Notes: generated from the letters alone by a model not told the origin. A DNA stretch of 64,000 nt from Epichloe hybrida (GCA_019022495.1 JAFEKR010000011.1:186001-250000), one strand, 5' to 3'; shown: positions 21,175 through 31,851, counted from the stretch's first letter. A program made the numbers and translations.

Positions 21175-23020
21175 TCAGGACTGCCCTTGACCCTGTGAGT
21201 CTTGGGTATCTCCGCTGCCCCCGTTCCCCGCAAATCGGTCCCGAATCCAGCCCCATGCCCCTGGGCCTGATTGTCGGTGCCCATCTTGATCCGCGGTACC
21301 CCGTCTATTGCTCTCAGAAGGACTTCGTTGTCGCATTCGAGCGCCTTGCTCTGCAAAATTGGCGTTTCGCGGACTGGTCGGCGAGTGCGACGTTCTGCGC
21401 TGCAGTCGAGATGTATCATAGCTGAAGCCCGAGGCAGTCGCCCGACCCTGTCGGTCGTGATCTCTCTCGCGCTGCATGTTTTCTACGCTTCGAAGAGCCT
21501 CGTCTAGTCTTTGGTTTGTCGGGCGGTCTTGGGCGTCGACGTAGATCGCCGAGACCATGTCGGCTGCTGCTCTGCCCGTAGGAGTGTCCGCACCACCATC
21601 ATATCGGCCGCTGAAAGCTCGCGACTGGTCTGAATTGTCGCGACTGAAATTTGGAGGTGAATTGGGAGGTCGAGTCGGGTTTCCTGATCTGGCTGCCCCG
21701 CCACCGCTGGAGCTACCACCTCGAGCACTTCTATTTGCGGCGGCGTTGTTCTTTTCCATGGGCGTCCGACAGACTGGGCAAGTGTTGTGCTCCTTTAGCC
21801 ATAGGACAACACAATCCTCATGGAACCAGTGTTTACACGGAAGAAATACAGCAGTCTCCCCAACTTTCATCTCGTCTATACAAATGGAGCATTCTGCTGT
21901 CTCTTCTGGCTCCAACATTTGCGTGTCCACTGTTCTGCGGTCCAGCTTATGCAAGGCTTCTTCTGACGCTGGAGGTGCAGCGTTTGATTGAGGATTCACT
22001 TCCATGAGCTGTGTGATAATACGATCGAGGGCTTCCTGAGAGTAGACAGCGTCTCCCATCATGGCATTGGCGGGGTTGAAAAGGTTAAGAATTTCCTGTA
22101 AACCCCTGGCTAACCCGAACTGAGGGCCAGCCTGACGGCCATGCTCTCCAGCTGCTGCCGGGGGCGACAATTCCCCCATGAGATTAGAGAAGATGCTGCG
22201 CATAGAGTCAGTTTGTCGAACGATGGCGACTTAATACAGGAGACAGAGACCAGGAAAGAGACCAAGAGAGAAGGGGGGAATGCTCGACGGTGAAGATGCA
22301 TAAAAGGTATCAATCAAAACTCACGCCTGGAAGGGATCGGCACCTCCATGGTTGTGATGGTCACCGCCGCCTTCCCGATTTTCACCCTCATTACCCCGTT
22401 GAGGACCCAGTGCTGGACTAGAAAATATAGTGACTGAAGCCGTGCCGCCGCCAAAGGTGCCAGAGGTAAATGTCGTTCGTTGCATCCGGGGGCCCGCGAA
22501 AGTATCATCGTTTCCGCGGCCGGACAGACCAGAGCCTCCGGTCCGTCTGGGCTGCCCCGGGGGCCCCGAGTGCCCAAAGTTCTGGATCATGTCGTAAAAT
22601 CGCTCAAAGACCGGGTCCATGGAAGGATCATGATGTCTCTGCTCTGAACCACTCCGGGTACTTCTCCGAAAGTGAAAGCCCTGCGGGCCCACGTGCTCTT
22701 CAATATCTGCTTCATCGGGGTCTGAGTCGTCCGCATATCGTGAGGGTGGGAGACCCGGCGAGGTTGAGTTGGACGATGGCGCAATGTCGCGGGGATCGTT
22801 CTCAGGACTTATCTAACAACAGTGGTAAGCATTACAAGTATCATCTACGAGGTCAAATGGGTCACGGGCCGCATACGATTTCCGTTATGTCGCTTTCGCA
22901 TCTCGAACATATCAACCCGTGATCATCGCGGTGCCATTCGTTTGAGCAGGCGTGGCAGTAAACTACCTCGCGGCCGGCGTTGGCGTCGAGATGGCCGCCA
23001 TGCGAGCCTTCAGATGCCAT
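21175..23020 (-). CDS. RING-H2 E3 ubiquitin ligase, RNF115/RNF126-like
   Basis: The model is complement(21175-22195, 22325-22812, 22877-23020): three exons, 550 residues, introns 64 and 129 bp. The N-terminus has a short zinc ribbon (VYCHACSNEW...LICSRCESDI, Cys22/25/38/41), as in RNF115/126, where it binds ubiquitin or clients. The middle (50-210) is disordered and Gly-rich. Splicing joins DPFQ to AIFSNLMGE. Residues 313-357 are a complete RING-H2 (C-x2-C, then PCKHWFHEDC, then CPVC). The C-terminal 190 residues are Ser/Gly/Arg-rich. Such ligases work with Ubc4/5-type E2s in cytosolic quality control or endosomal sorting; the substrate cannot be read here. The frame is open upstream of the chosen ATG for another 85 codons, but the zinc-ribbon families start close to the ribbon, so the MASEG start is preferred. 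Confidence 0.85.
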
Positions 23021-24138
23021 CTGGGCGGCCTGGCTACGCTGGTACGCTGTGAGGGCACTGAGTCCTAGGCCTACAGCGAGGCCAGCGAGTCGTGATGCAC
23101 GAAACGCCAGAATGAAGGTGATGGGGTGACAAATACGATTGTTGGTGTTATTGCCAAAGACGATGGCGCCCCTCACGCCCGCCAACAGTCGTCGACAACA
23201 AAGGACGGCCTCGGTTGGGAACGGCGTAGAAGCAGATGGCGGTCGGTGGAATTCAGAAGCGTCCACACCGTTCAACGGCTGTCGTTGCCTTGAAAGAACG
23301 ATCCGGCGTCAGATACGTATAGGGGTTGGAGTCGCGAAGTATCCGATTATTGCAGGAAAGAAACGTAAATAAAGTGTCGGGCGTCTGTTTCTGTTGTAAA
23401 GGTCAGTACATATATCCATCTAGGTAGACAGAAAAAAAAAAGATTCGGTAAGCGGTGGAAGGGGTGAGAAGGATGGAAGCGGAAAGAATGCATGCACCGA
23501 GGTTTTGTCGTACCCGCGCCACGCGATGTGAAATGAGAGATATCTTGGGCGAGGCGACCACAGAAGGACAAGCTGCGCCGGCCAGCGAGGAAGGCAGTTT
23601 GCATACCTACAATCCTACCGACGTACAATAAATACCATGAATAAGAGCACCAGACTCAACCTGGTTCTCACTCAAAGCGACTCAAAGCGTGCGTGGGGCC
23701 AAGGATGATGACGTTTGTCAGCCAGACAAGTGAATCACCCTGGGCCGAGATTTCCCGTTGTCAGGACTCAGGGGACCTGACCTAGGGTAGCGCGGTGATG
23801 CGCGGCACGTGCAGCCGTTTTGAAAAACGCCTACTCCGTACTCCGTAAACGCCTTATTAATCATTACGTCCGTATTATACGGATTACTCCACTCCATACA
23901 CCGTATTGCTCTACAACACCAATGCGCCTCCACGTTCAGAACCACTGCAAGAAAAGTGAATCACAACAAAGCAAGACAGTCATTGGTGATTAATAACCCC
24001 CCTTCCCCCCCCCAAAAAAAAAAAATTAGCACAGCATTTACATCTGTTCAAAATATTTAGACGCATCAAGGTTCCCCAAATCCCCCCCTTTCATGAGGGG
24101 GTTTCCCCCAAAACTTCCCCCGGTTTACCACGAAACCT
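23021..24138. promoter_or_regulatory. RING ligase promoter and 3' region of the next gene
   Basis: A 1.1 kb spacer. It contains an overlapping double TACTCCGTA at 23832-23847. At 23996-24123 there are long C runs on the plus strand: a C10 then A11 run near 24007-24027, and C tracts at 24073-24122. No protein-coding frame is supported. Confidence 0.5.
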
Positions 24139-24718
24139 TCACTCCTGAGGTTTTCCCTGTTCTGTCTTCAATCGATCCTCCTTATCCCACTGAATCAGCT
24201 GTTTCGACCAGCTGTTCCCACCCAAGAGTTAGTGACAATTCCTTCTCTGCCAAACTGTAGAATTCGGACGTCAGTCATGAACGTACTATCGGCTGGGGTG
24301 CCACTCGCCGGGCTCGGGCTTGCGCGCCCACGTTTCCCTCTCGGCACTGAACTTCCATGTCACGGCGACGATGCCAACGAGCACACCGGCTGCGACAAAG
24401 GTGTTTGCTCTCCAGTTGCCGGGCTGTGCGTACCAACCACCTGCTGGTGACCACACGTGCTTGGGGTACCTAGATCGATCCGAGATGATTCCCAGTTAAA
24501 ATGATTTCGGGTCTTTCTTCGAGTAACATCGGGCCAAGAGTCATGTCTCTGGTGGCTGGCTAAATTGGTCGCAATGGAAGGATAACTGGGAAAAAAGGCC
24601 GATCGCTGGTGACAACTTACGGAACTTTTCCACCACCGCCCTATGAGTACGCCACAATGTTAGTTTTTTTTTCCTTGGTACGGACGACGAATTCCTCGCA
24701 ATTCAGTCATATTACCAT
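24139..24718 (-). CDS. Small single-pass mitochondrial-type membrane protein (92 aa), possible complex I accessory subunit
   Basis: The model is complement(24139-24211, 24287-24469, 24621-24640, 24716-24718): four exons, 92 residues. Exon 1 is only the ATG, followed at once by a GT donor; exon 2 is 20 bp. The introns are 75, 151 and 75 bp; introns 1 and 3 have perfect ACTAAC branch points. The protein begins MGGGGKVPYPKHVWSP and continues GGWYAQPGNWRANT; one hydrophobic helix (FVAAGVLVGIVAVTW) follows, then a charged tail ending KTEQGKPQE. The PKHVWSPxGGWY block is, from memory, strongly conserved in a small fungal protein family. Size and topology match inner-membrane accessory subunits of respiratory complex I, but that assignment is inference. 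It shares a 519 bp divergent promoter with the mitoribosomal gene mL44, which supports a mitochondrial role. Confidence 0.75.
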
Positions 24719-25237
24719 TTTAATGCTCTTGTCAACGGACGTGTGAAAATGAAATGGAGATTTGTGACCTGCGTCTTTTGAGATTGCTCTGGTTGGGTCT
24801 TTGTAGCTTAGCTGTAGGAGTTCCGGAGACAACGAACAAAGAGCGTGGCGGCCCCACGGTCCGAGAATTATTCCGGTTCTTCGCTGTGGGCACCTTGAAG
24901 CTTGCCCAAAAGAGAAGAAAAAACAAGACGACGAAAAATGACCCTGTCAGGATTCAGGAGTGTGCTCGCTCACACGACTGACTGACTCTCTCTCTGACCT
25001 TTGCCTGGGGCCACGATACGTTGAGAAGAAGTATCAAACTTTTTTTTTCCCCTTCCCGCGACTTACCATTTGGCCTTGAATTGAAGATTGCATCCTGGGA
25101 ACCGCCGCACGCATCAGGGTTGCTTACCTTCTTATAACACATTTGACCAGGCAGTCAAAGAAAGAGAATCCGTCCACTCTTCTCTTTTAATTTTCCTATT
25201 CCTTCACACAGGAGGTGCGGTCTCCTGATTCTCCAAA
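24719..25237. promoter_or_regulatory. Bidirectional promoter of two mitochondrial-type genes
   Basis: These 519 bp lie between the start-codon exon of the small membrane protein (-) and the mL44 start (+). CT/GA tracts are visible around 24975-25000. Several GT...AG-like pairs are present on the minus strand, so 5'UTR introns are possible but unproven. Confidence 0.5.
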
Positions 25238-26410
25238 ATGAAGAGATTACAAGCACCACAATGGAGTGGCAGACGACTGCTTCAAGCCCGCTCCGGAGCT
25301 TCCTCTCTCCCGGTCCGACAAACTCTCTCCCAGTCCATCCGATGCCAATCCTCGGCAGCCATTGCACCCGAATCCGCACAAGACATTGTCGGCGACCAAT
25401 CCACATCATTGCCACGACGAGCCTCCTTGCCCTCGCCACCCCCCGAACGAAGTCCCGAGTCGGCAAAGCTCGCCGCGCTGCATGCGCGATTGGCGCTGTC
25501 CACGAAAATACCGTTACAGACGATTGCGCGAGCCCTCATCACACCATCGGCCGATGCGAACGGGAGCTTCAACAATTCAAATCTGGCCTTCCTGGGGAGC
25601 ACCATCATCAACTACCACGTTCTCGAGTACCTCGTGTGTAAATGGCCTCGGCTGCCCATGGCCGTTCTCTACGAGGCACTGAGGGCGTATGCTGGCCAAG
25701 AGTCTCTCCAGCAGGTTGCTCGTCGATGGGGCGTAGAAGCCGCCGCCGCTCCCGGCGAGGAGGTCGACCCCGGATTGCTGCAGTGGAAGCCCGAGGGCGA
25801 GCATCTGGTCAACACCCGATGGGGCTACGTTCGTTCCGAAGTGGAGAGAAATAGCTCATACAGACGTGGCGTGAGCAGTCGAGTCGTTCTCGATGATGTC
25901 TTTGGCGACGCGTTGAGCAAGCCTGAGAGTGCGGGCCAGGAGGGCCATGGAAGTCTTCAAAACGATGCGTTCGGATCCTTTGTTCAGGCCGTCGTTGGCT
26001 CCATCTACACCCACTGCGGCCGCGAGGCGGCCAAGTCGTTCGTCACATCACATATACTATCGAGGCAGTTGGACCCCTCATCGCTTTTCCAGTTTCAGCT
26101 GCCGACCCGCGAGCTGGCCATGCTCTGCGCGAGAGAAGGATTCGAAGCCCCTGTGGCACGCTTGGAGAGCGAAACTGGTCGGAGGTCAAGGACACCAGTA
26201 TATGTCGTTGGCATCTACAGCGGCAAGGAGAAGTTGGGAGAAGGTGCTGGTCCTAGCCTGGATATTGCTAGACGCAAGGCTTCCATGAACGCTCTGAAGG
26301 CTTGGTATCTATACAGCCCGGGGAATAAGGTTCGTGTACCGAGTGATATGATGGAGGAAGGCGCAAAGGCTTGGAAGGCGCCGCACATTGATATCGGCGA
26401 GATCATCTAG
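25238..26410 (+). CDS. mrpl3: Mitochondrial large-subunit ribosomal protein mL44 (MrpL3), RNase III-like
   Basis: A single-exon frame of 390 residues. The first 40-45 residues are Arg/Gln/Ser-rich with no acidic residue (MKRLQAPQWSGRRLLQARSG), a typical matrix presequence. Residues about 90-265 form an RNase III-like domain (FNNSNLAFLGSTIINYHVLEY... FGSFVQAVVGSIYTHCGREA) and residues about 290-370 a double-stranded-RNA-binding domain (YVVGIYSGKEKLGEGAGPSL followed by ARRKASMNALKAWY). In RNase III the fold carries two acidic boxes, E-x2-G-D in the first; here the matching helix reads LGSTIINYHVLEY without them, so the domain should be inactive, as in known mL44/MrpL3 proteins, which bind 21S rRNA in the large mitoribosomal subunit. 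Confidence 0.9.
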   Translation: MKRLQAPQWSGRRLLQARSGASSLPVRQTLSQSIRCQSSAAIAPESAQDIVGDQSTSLPRRASLPSPPPERSPESAKLAALHARLALSTKIPLQTIARALITPSADANGSFNNSNLAFLGSTIINYHVLEYLVCKWPRLPMAVLYEALRAYAGQESLQQVARRWGVEAAAAPGEEVDPGLLQWKPEGEHLVNTRWGYVRSEVERNSSYRRGVSSRVVLDDVFGDALSKPESAGQEGHGSLQNDAFGSFVQAVVGSIYTHCGREAAKSFVTSHILSRQLDPSSLFQFQLPTRELAMLCAREGFEAPVARLESETGRRSRTPVYVVGIYSGKEKLGEGAGPSLDIARRKASMNALKAWYLYSPGNKVRVPSDMMEEGAKAWKAPHIDIGEII

Positions 26411-26798
26411 GTAGGTACTTGAGTAGATTTTGTTGTATACTAGTAGATGAAGTTGATGGGCAACAAGAAAAAGGCCCCTGTACATTAAAATACACTCTAG
26501 AACAAATGGCCTTCTGAAACAAAACACAAGAAAACTCAATAGTCTCCTCCAAGGAGAGTCTGAAAGAAACATATGTTCCTTGGCCATGCTCTTCTACCGA
26601 GATCAGCACGTATGCTCTATCCCACCACTAGTTAACTCCCTAGTACAGCTTCGCATAAAGGAAGGAGTCATGTAAACAAGAAAGGGAGAAAATTACTTTT
26701 ACCTCCGCCGAGTCTGTCGCTTCCAGCCTCTACTAGTATTGTATAGTTCTTGGAAAAAAAAAGGGGGGGGGGAAGGTTGCAATGTGTGAGCTTTGTCA
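26411..26798. other. Convergent 3' region between mL44 and the cPLA2 gene
   Basis: A 388 bp spacer between convergent stop codons. It contains an A8-G9 run at about 26755-26772. No gene is visible. Confidence 0.5.
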
Positions 26799-29255
26799 TC
26801 AGCTGGCGATCGCTAACAAATTCGGCGCCTCGTCTCTAGCCAACTTATTATCAGCCTGCTCGCGCAAAGATTTCTTCCTCTCGTACACAGCCCTGACTGT
26901 GGATCGAATCTGTTCTTTCCCCTCATTGTAGTTGGCGCGTGCGAGATTGATTACGCTGTCGATTTGTTCTGGCGTATATACGAAGTTCCATGTGCTGAGG
27001 AAGTCGCTTGTGCCGGGAGAAATATCAGGACCCTTGGGGTTGGTCAGGAAGGGGAGGTACACGACAGCGAGACCGGCATCGGGTTCCCTGATTTGCCATC
27101 TGTTGGTCTCGTTGATGGCTTTGGCAGGCGGAGGGGGCTTGGGCGACCGTTCCTGGGTGGTGCCAACCCAGACGGTGCAGTATCCCAAATCGCCAGCCCG
27201 TTCGTTTCCAGAATCGTATTTTGTGTCATGGTACTCATTGCTGTCGTTGGCATCATCGTTGGAAGACTTGCTGTCGGCGGTTTTGCGGAGAGATTCATGG
27301 TTGCGCCTGGCTTGTTGGATGCGTTGATCTGCTTCTTTCCAAGACCTAGCTTCGGCATCGACTAGCTCCTTGGTGGTTTCTTGGACAGATTCACCCGGTT
27401 TGGGCCAGCCGATTCCAACGGGCCAGCCTTTGATGCCACGCTGGCGAGCGTACCCGTCGGCAACGGAGAGCCAGTTGTCCGTCTGGATATCGGCAGAAGC
27501 ATCGAAGGCGACGACAATGTCAACGTCTCGACCGGGCCGGAGAAGAGGATAGATGGGCAAGTTGTTGGACATGCCGGCGTCCATGAGCTGGATGTGCTCC
27601 TGTTCGTATATGCTCCTGGGTGTAGTACTGGGCAGCTTACCGTGCATTTGATATGCAAAGTTGGGAATAGTGGCAGGATCAATGGGGTGGACTTTGCACA
27701 GATCATCGTCTCGGTCGGAGACATAGTCATCGATGCTGGCTAGTCCCTTGATACCGAGAATCACAGGTTTGACCTCTTTGTAGTAGTGGCTCAAGGTGGC
27801 ACAAAAGGCGCTTCCGAAGATGCCCATAAGCAAAGGTACTCTAATTTCTGGAAGATGGAATCCGGTTTGTAGTGGCACATCTTTGCCGTCCTTGAACTTG
27901 CGGCCCATGGCCCACGTTGGAACACCAGCACCAAACTCCTCACAGAAAAATTCGTAGGGCGTGATTTCGTACCACTGAAACCAAGGGCCGCCCTTGGTCA
28001 CCTTCTTCTCCGCCTCAGTCGGCTCTCTTTGCGTCGCCTCGACTTCGGGGATCTCGTGGCGAACGACTGTGTAGATAGGCAATGGACGGTCTCCGAACTT
28101 GACAGCATCGCGCTGATTGGACAGTTTAAAATCCAGTCCGTTGACACCGAGCTCACCTTTAGGTACGAGCAGTCGAGCGCCAAGCAATAACCCATAGATA
28201 TCAACCAATCCAAAATCTGCCTTAGGATCGCCCCTGAGCTTCTCCACGAGACCAGTGAGGAGATACTTACTGGTTGGCAATGAAACCAGAGATTGGAAGG
28301 CGACTGGGGGATATGCGATGTGGACGTTGATTCGCGCCTTCAGGTGTTCTATCAGCCTCTTCATGTTTCCGCCAGTGATGGAAGAGTTCAGGAGAGCCTG
28401 TAGCCAGCAAGAACCACTGACACCCGCCGTATACGTGACGCAATCAAACAGGCCGTCTTCTTCTGTAGCAATCAACGATCCAGTGCCAGCTACGAGGGCG
28501 CGCAAGCCGCCCCCTGAACCACACATGGCGATGGTTGGGACATCGTCTGGATGAATGTCGCTTTCCTTGAGGCCGAGGTATTTGGCCAGAGCCACCCGAG
28601 TTACCCGTTTTCTTCTGGACAAGAACTCGCGCTCGTCGCCGCAGAGCTCGGACGACACGCGGACCTGGGCTGTCCAGGCGATCTCAGGGTTGATGGCTGG
28701 GTCGTTCGCCTCCTCCCAAATCTCGTCCGCCAAGGAGCCTGGAGCCATGGAAAGTTCTCTCTGGAGCTTCCTTAGATATCCTGGAACAAGTTTGGACCAA
28801 TCCGGAAGAATCATGTTGACAAGTTCATCAGAGAAAAAGGCCCATTCGGTATCGGTAATGAGGGCGATATTTTCAACACGCTTTACGAAGCTGTCCCATG
28901 CAGTCTCGGACTGTGCCTCGATCTGGGTCGTCCCATCGCCATCGCCATCCCCATTGCCAACCCCATTGCCAACCTCTTTTCTATGCTCGTTTGATCTGCG
29001 ATAATGTGGTATGCCTTTGTGTGTTGGCGGAACGAGCTGTGCGAATTCTTGCGAAGGATAAAGCCACCACACAAACAAGGTTCCCGCGATGATGGTGACA
29101 GGTAAGCTTGCGCCTGAGCTGGTAGATTTCTTGGAATGGGAGAAAAAGTTGTGGCGTAGTTGGGTGTGCCCCAATAAATCTGCACGTCGGCTTCCGATTC
29201 TTGCAGAGGAGTTGAGCGTCGGTAAAGACTTCCTGACGTTGTGGAAGCGCTTCAT
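26799..29255 (-). CDS. cPLA2-type (group IV-like) phospholipase with N-terminal membrane anchor
   Basis: A single-exon frame of 818 residues. The N-terminus is basic (about 1-45), followed by one hydrophobic segment at 51-66 (LPVTIIAGTLFVWWLY), the layout of a mitochondrial or other membrane anchor. The catalytic lipase domain spans about 235-640: oxyanion loop GSGGGLRAL at 246-253, nucleophile GVSGS with Ser280, and the second catalytic residue Asp559 in LMDAGMSNNLP. This is the Ser-Asp dyad of cytosolic PLA2/lysophospholipase B enzymes, which release fatty acids from phospholipids. There is no C2 domain. The Gly/Asp run at 97-109 comes from a simple CCATCG-like repeat. Filamentous fungi have a mitochondrial PlaA of this class and similar length; orthology is likely but unproven. 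This is the last gene before the AT-rich block. Confidence 0.9.
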   Translation of the reverse strand: MKRFHNVRKSLPTLNSSARIGSRRADLLGHTQLRHNFFSHSKKSTSSGASLPVTIIAGTLFVWWLYPSQEFAQLVPPTHKGIPHYRRSNEHRKEVGNGVGNGDGDGDGTTQIEAQSETAWDSFVKRVENIALITDTEWAFFSDELVNMILPDWSKLVPGYLRKLQRELSMAPGSLADEIWEEANDPAINPEIAWTAQVRVSSELCGDEREFLSRRKRVTRVALAKYLGLKESDIHPDDVPTIAMCGSGGGLRALVAGTGSLIATEEDGLFDCVTYTAGVSGSCWLQALLNSSITGGNMKRLIEHLKARINVHIAYPPVAFQSLVSLPTSKYLLTGLVEKLRGDPKADFGLVDIYGLLLGARLLVPKGELGVNGLDFKLSNQRDAVKFGDRPLPIYTVVRHEIPEVEATQREPTEAEKKVTKGGPWFQWYEITPYEFFCEEFGAGVPTWAMGRKFKDGKDVPLQTGFHLPEIRVPLLMGIFGSAFCATLSHYYKEVKPVILGIKGLASIDDYVSDRDDDLCKVHPIDPATIPNFAYQMHGKLPSTTPRSIYEQEHIQLMDAGMSNNLPIYPLLRPGRDVDIVVAFDASADIQTDNWLSVADGYARQRGIKGWPVGIGWPKPGESVQETTKELVDAEARSWKEADQRIQQARRNHESLRKTADSKSSNDDANDSNEYHDTKYDSGNERAGDLGYCTVWVGTTQERSPKPPPPAKAINETNRWQIREPDAGLAVVYLPFLTNPKGPDISPGTSDFLSTWNFVYTPEQIDSVINLARANYNEGKEQIRSTVRAVYERKKSLREQADNKLARDEAPNLLAIAS

Positions 29256-29530
29256 GATAGACCACGGGGAGGGGGGAAAACAACAACCAGTAAATCAGCG
29301 CCCAAGGATTCAATATCCAGGTTGGCACAGGATTGGTGTTACATCCACAGATGTGTTGAGGCCGAGTTGCTTTCAATCCAGATTCATGATTTTGTTCGGC
29401 CTGCATTGACTGTATTCTAGCCAAGCAAGAGACAAACAATTGCAGACCAAGTTTGACATGGCATGGATTGATCGCCGGTTTGTTCCTGGTGGTCTGTCAT
29501 GTACGTCATTCGTATCGTGCGCTGGGCACG
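29256..29530 (-). promoter_or_regulatory. cPLA2 promoter ending at the isochore border
   Basis: About 275 bp of normal-composition sequence lie upstream of the cPLA2-like start. CpA and TpG are still frequent up to about 29528, then almost vanish within a few tens of bases. Confidence 0.5.
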
Positions 29531-30127
29531 TGACTTAGAAAAGATATCCCCTAGTAGGATAATAAAGGTAGAAAAAAGGATTAAATTAAAGCTATCTTCT
29601 CTTATATGAATAAAAGGATAAAAGCTTCTCTTTTATAAAGAAACCTATTATATTAGAAGTTATATTATTGGTTGCACTAAGGAACGTTACTCTAGTGCAT
29701 AAAGGGTTAAATTTGATAAAAGTAATAAAGTTAATAATAATAGCTAAGAAAAGAGAGAAGGAGAGAAATCTAGCTAGGAGAGAAGGTAAGCAAAAAGGGG
29801 GAAAAGTAAGGCTATAGTGCGTAGCCACTATGAATAGTATAGGGTAGCTTATAATATAACTAATTATATTATATATATCCCTTTAGTAGCTTTACCCGTT
29901 AGCCTAGTTAAACTAACTATTATCTTAAAGTCTAAAGAAAGCTATACTAGTAATCTCTCTTTTCTTTATAGCTAAAGGAGCCTAAAAATATAATAAAAAT
30001 TAAATTACAGAAAAGTATATATAAGGAAATCCCTTCATAGAAATCTATAGCTTTTATTACCTATTATAGCCTTAGTTATTTTAATTAACCTAGTTACTTT
30101 AATTTATACTTACTAGCTTATTATCTT

Positions 30128-31850
30128 AATCCTCCCCTTTACCTAACCTTATAGGTCTCTTAACCTAGCCTTCTATATAAATTATTAAATTATTTAAATT
30201 AATTAAGGTTAAAGGAGCTAAATTTAGTAATACCTTTATTATTATATTAGCTAGATTATTACTACTATTAATTTACCTAACTTTATAAATCTCTTTTCTC
30301 TTGTATAACTATAAGAGAGCTATAATATTAATTATAAGCTACTTTTCCTTTGTTATACCTAGCTTTATAAGGTATTTATATAATAAGAAAAGGATAGTGT
30401 AAAGAATCATTAGAATTTAAGGTATCTTTAGTTAGTTTATAACCTAATAAAGGGTTATAGATTTTATATTATGATGAACTAGCCTTATGGCTACTGCTTA
30501 TAAGCGTTTAAAGTAAGAATATTATTCTTATAAAAGAAGAAAAAAACTATACTAAGGGTCACATAGCGCCTAGATTTATAGTGGCTTATATATAGCTTAT
30601 ACATAAATTATATATAGCCCTAATCTTACTATATATAGTCTATATACTTTCTAAAGCCTAACTTAACCTAAGCTTATAGCTTAAGTTTATAATATACCCT
30701 CTTACTTATCTCTCCCTTCCCTCTTCTATTTTAAAGTAAGTAAATAATAAATATAAGCCTTTAATATATAAGCTTTTAAAAAAGTATAAGTAAAGCTACC
30801 CCTTATTATATAAGCTACCTAGTAAGGTTATACCTATACTATATAAGCTATAAATTTTTTTAGTATAAGCTTACCTTACTTTACCTCTCCTTACCCTATA
30901 GGTAAGTTTACTTTAATTTAACTTTACTTCTTAAAAATACTAGCTTATTTCTTTTATACCCTTATTACTAGCTATTTTTATACCTTATCTAGTATTTTAC
31001 CTTTACCTTAATCTTATATTTTATTTATTACTTACTAAATTTTAACTTTACCTTAAATAATCCCTTTATTACTAATTACCTATTCCCTTATTATATAATA
31101 TATTACCCTTATTTATCCTTAGCTTATTATTATAAATATAATAAAACTTTACTTTAACTAAAGTCTAACTAATTTCTTTAAAAATATAAATATCTTACTT
31201 TCTCTTTATAAATTTTACTTTCTTTATTCTTTATAATACTATAATACCTTCTTTTTATACCTTTTTTATCTCTTTTTATTAATTATTATATAACACTAAA
31301 GCCTCTTTTTTATACCTTATTTATATTTTATTATAACTAATATTATTACACTAGTTAAGCTACTATTACTATACTTTCTCTCTCTTTTTCTCCTTCTCTT
31401 ACCTTTACTAAAGGCACTTATTTAAGTAAGTATATCCTAAAAAGTAACTTTAATAATAAAGCTCTTTTTAATAATAAGAAGTATAAGTTCCCTTATAGCT
31501 TTTATATTAATAATCTTTAAACTAAAGGAAAATATACTTATACCCTAAAGGTAAACTAAGCTTATACCTTATATTATATTACTTATTACTTATATATCTA
31601 GGAGATATACTTTATATAATACTAACCTAAAACTTTATTAAGCTTTTAAATATCTTAAGACTTAAGGCTCTTTTAGCTACTAGTTAAGCTATTAATACTT
31701 TAGCTATAAAGTAAACTGTATTTACTAAGGGATAACGCGCTATCCTTACTAAAACTTTTATTTACTACTATAAGCATTTTAATAGTATATTAGCTACTGC
31801 CTAAATTAACCTAGCTAAGGCCTAGCCTCTAGCCTTATCCCCTATAGGCA
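30128..31850 (-). pseudogene. Copia (Ty1) pol remnant, RNase H end readable
   Basis: On the minus strand, reading down from about 30420 to 30128, the degraded frame gives a pattern ending in a Copia-like polyprotein C-terminus: EKxLIINIIALLQLY, then a KVRQINSSNNLANII-like block and IEG(stop)VKRPIR, where the stop replaces Trp. This matches the RNase H tail of fungal Copia elements (ADAMTK and VERP motifs). Upstream, to about 31850, the minus strand should hold the reverse transcriptase, but I could not read it with confidence. LTRs were not found. Confidence 0.55.
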
Positions 31851-31851
31851 G

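Noticed and set aside
24232..24450. Plus-strand 72-codon Cys-rich frame that looks like a small secreted protein
   Set aside because: The opposite strand encodes the conserved PKHVWSPxGGWY protein with good splice sites, so the Cys-rich text is a shadow.
29592..29828. 78-codon minus-strand frame at the start of the AT block
   Set aside because: It has low complexity (Leu/Phe/Ile-rich) in AT-rich sequence, without start context or similarity to a known family.
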